NCBI GenBank assembly: GCA_012962595.1
Contig: DTXE01000224.1
Coordinates: 1 to 5,068, forward strand
From: Syntrophaceae bacterium
GTDB lineage: Bacteria; Desulfobacterota; DTXE01
Length of the DNA: 5,068 bases
Direction: 5' to 3'
This document shows, piece by piece, positions 1 to 5,068 of the stretch (position 1 is its first letter; each line of letters begins with the position of its first letter). Both the position numbers and the translations under genes were made by a program. The notes beneath the pieces are model-generated. The model was not told where the DNA came from and did no database searches. It worked only from the letters and a program-made list of their open reading frames with translations.

Positions 1-8
1 CTTTTCTC

Positions 9-38
9 TTGACAGGGACTGCGTGTGTCAATTACCAT
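9..38 (+). promoter_or_regulatory. Possible weak sigma70-type promoter before the phosphomutase gene
   Basis: A perfect TTGACA at 9-14 is followed after 18 nt by TACCAT at 33-38, which matches 4 of 6 bases of TATAAT. Transcription would start near 45, just upstream of the ribosome binding site at 55-60. The -10 is poor, and the stretch may instead be coding sequence of an upstream gene, so this is only a candidate. Confidence 0.25.
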
Positions 39-54
39 TCCTTAGATATCTTAT

Positions 55-60
55 GGGAGA
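55..60 (+). promoter_or_regulatory. Ribosome binding site that fixes the TTG start of the phosphomutase
   Basis: GGGAGA lies 9 nt upstream of the TTG at 70-72. The TAA at 61-63 is in frame with the gene, so translation cannot begin further upstream. The next in-frame Met codon is at residue 67, past the conserved N-terminal motif. Spacing and frame together make TTG the start. Confidence 0.75.
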
Positions 61-69
61 TAAAAAATT

Positions 70-1431
70 TTGGAGAAACTGAATCCTCAGATTTTTAGGG
101 AATATGATATTAGAGGTATTGTAGATAGGGATCTTACCGAAGAGTTTGCGGAACAACTGGGGAAGGCCTATGGGACATACCTCAAGAAAAATGGACTCTC
201 CCGAGTGACGGTTGCTCGTGATGGTCGTCTGAGCTCAGAAAGACTTAAATCTGCCTTGGTTCAAGGAATGATCTCTACAGGATGCCGGGTTACTGACATA
301 GGTCTATGCCCCACTCCTGTCTTTTACTTTTCCATATTCTATCTGAATAAGGAAGGTGGTGTAATGGTTACTGGCAGCCACAACCCACCACATTTCAACG
401 GTTTTAAGATCTGTGTTGGAAAGGAAACCATTTATGGCAAACAGATACAAAATTTAAGAAAGATAATAGAGGATGGTGCCTATTCGTCGGGCAAAGGAAA
501 TGCCGATTCTTATGAAATATTGCCTTACTATCGGGATCATCTTTTAAAAAATCTTCACATAAAACGGGGCTTAAAAGTGGTATTGGATGCGGGGAATGGT
601 ACCGCAGGCATTGTTGCCCCTCAACTTTTTGAGGATTTTCACTGTGAGTGTATTAAGCTGTATTGCGAGGTAGATGGAACTTTTCCCAATCATCATCCGG
701 ATCCTACCATGGTAGAAAATATCAGGGACTTGATAGCTAAAGTTAGAGAAGAAAAGGCAGACATGGGTATTGCCTATGATGGAGATGCTGACAGGATAGG
801 GGTAATTGATGAACAGGGAAATATCCTGTGGGGCGATCAACTCCTCATTATATTCTCAAGAGAAATCCTGAAGGTTCACAAGGGGACTCCTATTATAGGG
901 GAAGTAAAGTGCTCCCAGACCCTTTATGACGAAATCTCAAAGCTGGGCGGAAAGCCCATTATGTGGAAGGCTGGTCATTCCTTGATTAAGCACAAGATGA
1001 AAGAGGAAGGTGCCTTACTGGCAGGAGAAATGAGCGGTCATATCTTCTTTTCCGACAGATACTATGGTTATGACGATGCCATCTATGCCTCTTTAAGATT
1101 GGCAGAAATTCTATCCGCCACAGATAAAAGATTAAGTGAGTTTCTACAGGATATTCCTAAGACCTTTTCTACTCCAGAGATTAGGGTGGATTGTCCAGAT
1201 GAGATAAAATTCAAGGTGGTGGAGAAGGTAAAAGAATACTTCAAAGCTAAATATAAGACAGTGGATGTAGATGGTGTTAGAATACTCTTTGATGATGGGT
1301 GGGGTTTAATCCGAGCCTCAAATACCCAACCTGTCTTGGTTCTTCGCTTTGAGGCCTTCAGCCAAGAACGACTAATGGAGATAAAAAGCCTGGTTGAGGG
1401 TAAGCTAGAGGATGTATTAGAATCCTTATGA
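70..1431 (+). CDS. manB: Phosphomannomutase/phosphoglucomutase (alpha-D-phosphohexomutase)
   Basis: This cytoplasmic enzyme interconverts hexose 6-phosphate and hexose 1-phosphate (mannose and/or glucose), feeding GDP-mannose or UDP-glucose synthesis for glycans and lipopolysaccharide. The 453-residue protein has the usual family length and all four domains. It shows IFREYDIRGI near the N-terminus, the phosphoserine loop TGSHNPP (101-107, Ser103), the Mg-binding DGDADR (237-242), the sugar-binding GEMSGH (319-324) and the phosphate-binding RASNTQP (415-421). In AlgC-type dual-specificity enzymes, the Glu and Ser of GEMSGH contact the sugar hydroxyls, and both are present here. This suggests use of mannose and glucose phosphates, although specificity is not proven. 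The start is TTG at 70, forced by an in-frame stop at 61-63 and supported by GGGAGA at 55-60. The gene ends in an ATGA overlap with the next gene, so the two are co-transcribed. The symbol could equally be algC or pgm. Confidence 0.93.
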   Translation: MEKLNPQIFREYDIRGIVDRDLTEEFAEQLGKAYGTYLKKNGLSRVTVARDGRLSSERLKSALVQGMISTGCRVTDIGLCPTPVFYFSIFYLNKEGGVMVTGSHNPPHFNGFKICVGKETIYGKQIQNLRKIIEDGAYSSGKGNADSYEILPYYRDHLLKNLHIKRGLKVVLDAGNGTAGIVAPQLFEDFHCECIKLYCEVDGTFPNHHPDPTMVENIRDLIAKVREEKADMGIAYDGDADRIGVIDEQGNILWGDQLLIIFSREILKVHKGTPIIGEVKCSQTLYDEISKLGGKPIMWKAGHSLIKHKMKEEGALLAGEMSGHIFFSDRYYGYDDAIYASLRLAEILSATDKRLSEFLQDIPKTFSTPEIRVDCPDEIKFKVVEKVKEYFKAKYKTVDVDGVRILFDDGWGLIRASNTQPVLVLRFEAFSQERLMEIKSLVEGKLEDVLESL

Positions 1432-1949
1432 GCAAAAAGCCAAAAGCAAAAAGCAAAAATTCAACATATGACAAGCCGGAATCCATAGGATTGATATTAA
1501 AAAGGGCCTTAAGCACCAGGAGACTTAGGGAAAAATGGAACATTATCCAGATTCAGAAATACTGGAAAGAGATAGTGGGTGAAGCCATTTATAATAATGC
1601 CCAGCCCCACAATATTATACAGGGTGTCCTTAAAGTTGGGGTTTCAAGCTCTACATGGATGCAGCAATTGCAATTTATGAAGGATACCATAAAGGGCAAC
1701 ATCAATAAGAGGTTGAAAGGACAGATTATCAATGACATCCGGTTAGAATTGATGGCCCTTCCTCTAGAGAAAACGGATCAAAAGGTATCGAGAATCCCAT
1801 GGGATGGAATCGAGGTTAATGGAACTGTTAAAGGATTTTTTAAAAGAGGTAGAGGTGGCATTAAGGATAAAGACCTACGAAGGCTATTTCGATCAATTAT
1901 AGTGAAACAAAGACGACTTGATACCTATAAAATCCTCAAAAGGTCCTAG
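1428..1949 (+). CDS. DUF721 / DciA-like protein
   Basis: This small, basic, probably cytoplasmic protein of 173 residues resembles the DUF721 family, whose bacterial members include DciA, the loader/partner of replicative helicase DnaB. What is seen is a Lys/Ser-rich leader (2-11), then the conserved core: W..I...WKEIVGEAI (38-54), a GVLKVGVSSSTWMQQL strand-helix segment (66-81) and an INKRL..QIINDIRLEL segment (92-108). A basic tail (138-173) carries many Arg/Lys residues. The WxxIVG and SSxWxQxL patterns are the family signature. A role in helicase loading is inferred from the family and not shown here. The ATG at 1428 overlaps the phosphomutase stop (ATGA). The only upstream purine stretch, AGAGGA, lies about 15 nt away, so translational coupling is likely. 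The leader is encoded by a heptanucleotide repeat. The stop overlaps that of the convergent methyltransferase gene. Confidence 0.75.
   Translation: MSKKPKAKSKNSTYDKPESIGLILKRALSTRRLREKWNIIQIQKYWKEIVGEAIYNNAQPHNIIQGVLKVGVSSSTWMQQLQFMKDTIKGNINKRLKGQIINDIRLELMALPLEKTDQKVSRIPWDGIEVNGTVKGFFKRGRGGIKDKDLRRLFRSIIVKQRRLDTYKILKRS
1432..1459 (+). repeat. Four tandem heptanucleotide repeats (GCAAAAA) after the start of the DciA-like gene
   Basis: The units are GCAAAAA (1432-1438), GCCAAAA (1439-1445), GCAAAAA (1446-1452) and GCAAAAA (1453-1459), so one copy differs by one base. They encode the Lys/Ser-rich leader SKKPKAKSK. Because 7 is not a multiple of 3, gain or loss of one unit would shift the frame. 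Confidence 0.85.
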
Positions 1950-2683
1950 GCGTAAAAATGTTGTATCTCCTCAGAGTAGCCACCCTCAGGTTTGTATACA
2001 TAAAGCGGTCTTTCTATCTTAAGTTCCGTACCGCTCCCCTTGATGGCCTCTACCAGCAAAAACCTTGCCTGAGATAAAGAATCCGAGTAAACCAGCCTGA
2101 GCCTTTTTGGCTCTAAATTATAGGTACGCAACCAGTAGAAAAGATCCACTAATCGTTCAACACAATAAATGAGGGCCATCTTCCCCATAGGTTTCAATAG
2201 ATATCTAGATGCATTGATGACATCCTCTAATGAACCCTTAATTTCGTGTCTAGCAATAGCTTTCTGCAAGTGGGGATTGATACGCCCTGATCCCATCCTA
2301 TAATAGGGAGGATTACTAGTCACCCAGTCTATTGACTCCGGATCAAATATGCCCTCCAAATTTTTCATATCTCCATGGATAATAGAAATTTTATCCTCCA
2401 AATGGTTGAGTGTCACATTGCGGCGGGCCATCTCCACTAAATCCTCCTGAATCTCGATGCCAAATATCCTTTTTACTCTGGTCTTCGATGCCAGAATCAG
2501 TGGAATAATGCCACTTCCTGTTCCAAGGTCAACCCCTGTCTCCCCCTCCTGAGGTGTGAAGAAACCTGGGAGGAGGATGGCATCTATGGAAAAACGGTAT
2601 CCATGTCTTTTCTGAATGATTTTTAGTCTTCCATTAAAGATGGTATCTAATGTTTCATCACCCTTGAGAAACGTGCCTTCCAT
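1946..2683 (-). CDS. TrmN6-type tRNA1(Val) (adenine37-N6)-methyltransferase family protein
   Basis: This class I SAM-dependent N6-adenine methyltransferase of the TrmN6/YfiC type (COG4123) has 245 residues, the normal size. It shows an N-terminal block LDTIFNGRLKIIQKRHGYRFSIDAILL (12-38) characteristic of the family. The SAM-binding motif I is DLGTGSGII (52-60), the ribose-binding acidic residue lies in GIEIQ (Glu77), GDM follows at 104-106, and the catalytic NPPY is at 124-127. NPPY is the signature of amino-group methylation. E. coli TrmN6 methylates A37 of tRNA1(Val); the exact substrate in this organism is inferred and could be another RNA. The ATG at 2683 is preceded by GGAGAG (2693-2698) with a 9-nt spacer, and an in-frame TAA upstream limits extension. 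It is the last gene of the unit led by nadK, 57 nt after the DUF1015 gene. Its stop codon shares CTAG with the convergent gene. Confidence 0.82.
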   Translation of the reverse strand: MEGTFLKGDETLDTIFNGRLKIIQKRHGYRFSIDAILLPGFFTPQEGETGVDLGTGSGIIPLILASKTRVKRIFGIEIQEDLVEMARRNVTLNHLEDKISIIHGDMKNLEGIFDPESIDWVTSNPPYYRMGSGRINPHLQKAIARHEIKGSLEDVINASRYLLKPMGKMALIYCVERLVDLFYWLRTYNLEPKRLRLVYSDSLSQARFLLVEAIKGSGTELKIERPLYVYKPEGGYSEEIQHFYA

Positions 2684-2740
2684 CAGCTCAATCTCTCCAG
2701 ATACCCCTGAATTAGTTGGGCATGCTTAGCCCCCGAGCAC

Positions 2741-4060
2741 TCACCACAAGTCAATCTTGTGGATAACTAGGCCAGCCATAACCTTTGGGTAAAAGTAGGT
2801 GGACTTATGGGGCATGGTCAATCCTTTGCTAGCAATTTTATGAACATGCTCCACCTTTGTAGGATTTAATAAAAAGGCCGCCTGAATGCTGCCATTATCT
2901 ACCAGTTTTATAGCCGTTTCCATGTGGGGGGTATACTGAATTACACCTTCATTATCCATATCTTTAGGCTCAAGCCCTAGAATTCTTTCAAGAACGAAAT
3001 GGGTGAAAATGGCCACATCTAACTCCCTAAAGTCTGGCCTTATATCTTGGGCACTCTCCACTAAGTCTTTTTTGGAGGTTAATGTATAATAAGAAGGGTT
3101 CTGTTTTACATACATGCCAAATGAGGTATCCATCTTTTTCAAATCTTCATAAAAATGCCTCATTATCTGGTGCTTATTATCCTTATCAATTTTGTAAGAT
3201 TTTATCTTAAAGTACTTCTCCGCCTTTCCAAGAAAATCCTCCAAATTGAAGTCTACCCATTTTGAGATAAGCCGATGGACGGGCAATATGACTAAACCTG
3301 GACTATAAAGATTGCATAAGTACATCATAACATAGTTAAAGGAGGCCATTTCTCCAGCATGGGGGTATCTGGCACGGATATTGTTCCTATAATCTAAGGC
3401 TGCCTTATATCTGTGGTGACCATCTGCTATAAGGAGAGCTTTATCCTTCATCTGAAGGGCTACATCATTTATAACTCCCTTCTCTTGGATGCCCCATAGT
3501 CTATGCTTAACATGAAATAAGTCTTCAAATTCCAGCAATGGTTTGGATTTTATTCCTGAATGCAGTGTAGCTATCACATTGTCCTTAGGGTCGGAATATA
3601 GTGCAAACACTGGACTAAAATGGGCGTGACATTTCTCTAGCAATGTCAATCGATCCAATTTGGCGGATGAATACATCATTTCATGGGGGAAAAGTTGTCC
3701 TTCTCCAAAATCCTCTAACTTTACCAAACTGATAAAGCCACACCTTTTTCTTGTGCGTTGCTTCACGCTATATTCAATCTCATAAAGATACAATGAAGGT
3801 TGGTCATCTTTTATAAGAATCCCCTCCCTCTGCCAGTTTTTAAAAAAGTGAGCCGCCCTAGTATATCGATTATCCACTTGGTTATCTTGTGGAAATGTCT
3901 TTCCCAAAATTAATCGAATCATATTACAGGGATGTCTCTCATAATAAGCATTCTGCTCTTCTGGAGAAATTACGTCCCAAGGTGGAGTTATTACATCCTC
4001 CATATTTTTGATCAAAACCTGATTGTATCTAAGTCCTCTAAAAGGAGCGATTATGGCCAT
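2741..4060 (-). CDS. DUF1015 family protein, function unknown
   Basis: This 439-residue soluble protein is of the DUF1015 family (COG4198); no signal peptide or membrane segment is visible. Conserved blocks in order are MAIIAPFRGLRYN (1-13), PPWDVI (26-31), HPCNMIRL (43-50), LFPHE (123-127), KLDRL (134-138), HRLW (186-189), IADGHHRY (211-218), LPVHRL (259-264) and MPHKSTYFYPKVMAGL (416-431). The density of invariant His, Asp and Arg suggests an enzyme. The DGHHR motif recalls the phosphate-handling DGxHR-like motifs of the ParB/Srx-fold serine kinases, which is only a hint. The start chosen is ATG at 4060, where family members usually begin (MxxxxPFRG); AAAGGA at 4073-4078 lies 12 nt upstream. 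A GTG at 4093 would add 11 residues and overlap nadK by 26 nt, but it lacks a clear ribosome binding site. The gene lies 7 nt after nadK, so it is very likely co-transcribed. Confidence 0.85.
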   Translation of the reverse strand: MAIIAPFRGLRYNQVLIKNMEDVITPPWDVISPEEQNAYYERHPCNMIRLILGKTFPQDNQVDNRYTRAAHFFKNWQREGILIKDDQPSLYLYEIEYSVKQRTRKRCGFISLVKLEDFGEGQLFPHEMMYSSAKLDRLTLLEKCHAHFSPVFALYSDPKDNVIATLHSGIKSKPLLEFEDLFHVKHRLWGIQEKGVINDVALQMKDKALLIADGHHRYKAALDYRNNIRARYPHAGEMASFNYVMMYLCNLYSPGLVILPVHRLISKWVDFNLEDFLGKAEKYFKIKSYKIDKDNKHQIMRHFYEDLKKMDTSFGMYVKQNPSYYTLTSKKDLVESAQDIRPDFRELDVAIFTHFVLERILGLEPKDMDNEGVIQYTPHMETAIKLVDNGSIQAAFLLNPTKVEHVHKIASKGLTMPHKSTYFYPKVMAGLVIHKIDLW

Positions 4061-4067
4061 GTTTAAA

Positions 4068-4892
4068 CTATGTCCTTTCCTTTGGTAGCTCACCCCATTT
4101 CAACTTTGCTCTCAAAATTTGGAAATAACTTCTGTAAGGTGATTTTATAAGGCGGATGCAGGTGTTTGCCTTTTTGACCTCTGTCATGTCGCCGCCTTGA
4201 AGATGCAGCCCAGTTTGTCCATCGAATGTCAAACTTACACCTGTGGCCCACTCGGCCAACTTCACCCGTATAGTAGCGGATTCTGGTAGGATGATAGGTC
4301 TATTAGTTAGAGTAAAGGGACAGATTGGCGTTAATATTATAGTATTAAGTCGAGGGTAAACAATGGGGCCACCTGCTGATAAATTGTAAGCAGTAGAACC
4401 TGTTGGTGTTGAGATAATGAGGCCATCACCCCTGAAGGTATTGAGATAGGCACCATCTACGCTAGTTTCTAATTCTATGATTCGGGCCAGTGTTTCCCGC
4501 ATGAACACTATATCATTAAGAACCCTCTGCTCATAAACATTTTCTCCGTCCCGAAGCACAGAGGCATGAAGCATCATGCGATCTTCTGTCTCAAAATCAC
4601 CTTTCAAGATCATTTCAAGAGTAGAATATATTTCCGAAAGGCCAATTTCTGTTAAAAATCCTAAACCCCCAAGATTAACCCCTAAAATGGGTATGCACTT
4701 ATCTCCTACCAGCTTTGCTGCATGCAATAAAGTGCCATCACCACCTATGACAATCACAACATCTAAAAAGGGGGAGAGTTCAGTCTCATGAACACATACC
4801 TCAATTCCTCTTTCCTCAAACCATTTCTTTAATTGAGATGCCACTTGGATAACCTCTCCTTTTTGTTTTCTAACAATACCTACCTGTTTCAT
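4068..4892 (-). CDS. nadK: NAD kinase (ATP/polyphosphate-NAD 2'-phosphotransferase)
   Basis: It phosphorylates NAD to NADP, the sole known route to NADP in most bacteria, and acts in the cytoplasm. The 274-residue protein is full length for the family. Key motifs are GGDGT (50-54, with catalytic Asp52), GVNLGGLGFL (71-80), LND in the NAD-binding NE/ND motif (125-127), GDGLIISTPTGSTAY (155-169) followed by LSAGGPIV (171-178), and DGQ (224-226). The C-terminal YFQILRAKLKWGE (256-268) is typical of the family ending. The start is ATG at 4892 with AAAGGA (4898-4903) 5 nt upstream. The gene is first in a unit with the DUF1015 and TrmN6-type genes, behind a good promoter at 4926-4955. The upstream sequence AAAGGACA is repeated almost identically before the DUF1015 gene. 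Nothing is missing or odd in the protein. Confidence 0.96.
   Translation of the reverse strand: MKQVGIVRKQKGEVIQVASQLKKWFEERGIEVCVHETELSPFLDVVIVIGGDGTLLHAAKLVGDKCIPILGVNLGGLGFLTEIGLSEIYSTLEMILKGDFETEDRMMLHASVLRDGENVYEQRVLNDIVFMRETLARIIELETSVDGAYLNTFRGDGLIISTPTGSTAYNLSAGGPIVYPRLNTIILTPICPFTLTNRPIILPESATIRVKLAEWATGVSLTFDGQTGLHLQGGDMTEVKKANTCIRLIKSPYRSYFQILRAKLKWGELPKERT
4073..4078 (-). promoter_or_regulatory. Ribosome binding site supporting the internal ATG start of the DUF1015 gene
   Basis: On the - strand AAAGGA lies within the last codons of nadK, 12 nt before the ATG at 4060. The gap between the nadK stop and this ATG is the 7 nt 4061-4067, and 4061-4068 is the palindrome GTTTAAAC. The spacing is slightly long, but no comparable site precedes the alternative GTG at 4093. 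Confidence 0.55.
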
Positions 4893-4906
4893 GATTGTCC
4901 TTTTCT

Positions 4907-4930
4907 TGTAAGGATTTTGGTTAGGATTTT
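4907..4930 (-). repeat. Two imperfect 12-bp direct repeats over the -10/start region of the nadK promoter
   Basis: Positions 4907-4918 (tgtaaggatttt) and 4919-4930 (ggttaggatttt) match at 10 of 12 bases, with AGGATTTT perfect in both. They are adjacent, so the two copies lie on nearly the same face of the helix. They cover the predicted -10 and transcription start, where a repressor could bind. An operator role is inference only. Confidence 0.4.
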
Positions 4931-4955
4931 AATAAAATTGCAGTATTTTTGTCAA
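4926..4955 (-). promoter_or_regulatory. Sigma70-type promoter for nadK-DUF1015-trmN6
   Basis: On the - strand TTGACA (4950-4955) is a perfect -35, followed by 18 nt and TAAAAT (4926-4931), 5 of 6 bases of the -10 consensus. Transcription would start near 4919, giving a leader of about 27 nt that carries the AAAGGA site. Upstream, 4956-4980 is rich in A and T tracts that could act as an UP element. No other promoter-like sequence was noticed in the two gaps of the unit. Confidence 0.7.
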
Positions 4956-4980
4956 TGAACAAAAAATTTTGGAAAATTCC

Positions 4981-5009
4981 TTGACAAAGAACTAATTAAA
5001 ATTCAAAAT
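4981..5009 (+). promoter_or_regulatory. Candidate divergent promoter pointing out of the window
   Basis: TTGACA at 4981-4986 is a perfect -35. After 17 nt, CAAAAT at 5004-5009 matches 4 of 6 bases of the -10. It would transcribe rightward from about 5016 toward a gene beyond the window. No start codon with a clear ribosome binding site follows before 5068, so the target is unseen. Confidence 0.4.
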
Positions 5010-5068
5010 TACATCTCCGTTTATGAGCTGGTTTATACATACCTTTTAATCTAAGATGGTAAATATAA

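Larger units (their letters stand above)
1..69. other. Left flank: end of an upstream region and leader of the phosphomutase gene
   Basis: No complete gene lies here. In the frame of the downstream phosphomutase there are stops at 10-12, 43-45 and 61-63. The other two + frames stay open from the window edge into the phosphomutase gene, ending at 80-82 and 96-98. An upstream gene could therefore end at 12, or overlap the phosphomutase start by 13 or 29 bases. The sequence alone does not decide between these. The frame ending at 96-98 gives the more protein-like peptide (it contains VNYHSLDILWEIKNFGE), but I do not recognise it. Confidence 0.4.
4893..5068. other. AT-rich divergent intergenic region upstream of nadK
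   Basis: This 176-nt stretch holds the nadK promoter and leader and a possible oppositely oriented promoter at 4981-5009. No recognisable gene, tRNA or riboswitch-like fold is visible. One - strand frame stays open for 23 codons from the window edge to a TAA at 4996-4998, without resemblance to anything I know. The gene on the right is out of view. Confidence 0.5.

Noticed and set aside
571..840. 89-codon open frame on the - strand inside the phosphomutase gene
   Set aside because: It lies wholly within a gene with all catalytic motifs in the other frame. Its peptide has no recognisable motif and there is no promoter or ribosome binding site.
1358..1543. 61-codon hydrophobic - strand open frame across the phosphomutase / DciA-like junction
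   Set aside because: Its hydrophobicity comes from reading the AAAAAGC repeats backwards. It is fully covered by two supported genes.
2718..2732. GGGC...GCCC mini-hairpin between the DUF1015 and TrmN6-type genes as a terminator
   Set aside because: The stem is only four base pairs and no T tract follows on the - strand, so it is not a credible terminator.
4061..4093. 11-residue N-terminal extension of the DUF1015 protein from GTG at 4093
   Set aside because: No clear ribosome binding site precedes it. It overlaps nadK by 26 nt, and the family normally begins at the MxxxxPFRG motif, which matches the ATG at 4060.
4576..4791. 71-codon + strand open frame inside nadK
   Set aside because: Antisense shadow of the NAD kinase N-terminal half, with no start signal of its own.
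4996..5068. 23-codon open frame on the - strand entering from the right edge
   Set aside because: It is short, AT-rich and without recognisable protein character, and it overlaps a candidate promoter. It could be the tail of a gene outside the window but cannot be supported.
1..5068. A new defence, mobile or CRISPR-type system
   Set aside because: All long open frames are assigned to conserved families with intact motifs, there are no spaced repeats or terminal inverted repeats, and base composition is uniform.

Overview
The window reads as ordinary bacterial chromosome: five full-length housekeeping-type genes packed in two convergent transcription units. Composition is AT-leaning (roughly 40% GC by eye) and codon use looks the same in all five genes. 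There are no mobile elements, CRISPR repeats or RNA genes. The DUF1015 family, a nadK-linked TrmN6-type methyltransferase and a bifunctional-type phosphomannomutase together are common in anaerobic, deep-branching bacteria such as Desulfobacterota or Nitrospirota. That placement is only an impression from family content; the sequence does not prove it.

Layout. Positions 1-69 are the end of something upstream plus a possible short leader. On the + strand, 70-1431 encodes a phosphomannomutase/phosphoglucomutase that starts at TTG. It overlaps by ATGA with 1428-1949, a small DUF721/DciA-like protein. On the - strand, reading from right to left, come NAD kinase (4892-4068), a DUF1015 protein of unknown function (4060-2741) and a TrmN6-type N6-adenine methyltransferase (2683-1946). 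The two units meet head-on, and both final genes take their stop codon from the same CTAG at 1946-1949.

Control. A good sigma70-type promoter (TTGACA, 18 nt, TAAAAT on the - strand, 4926-4955) sits just upstream of nadK. It probably drives all three - strand genes, with gaps of 7 and 57 nt. A second TTGACA at 4981 points the other way, toward a gene outside the window. No convincing intrinsic terminator was found anywhere.

How the genes relate. The + unit pairs hexose-phosphate metabolism (precursors for surface glycans) with a protein whose family is linked to loading of the replicative helicase. The - unit makes NADP and modifies RNA, with the uncharacterised DUF1015 protein between these two functions. 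I see no new defence, mobile or secretion system here. The most open biological question is what the DUF1015 protein does.
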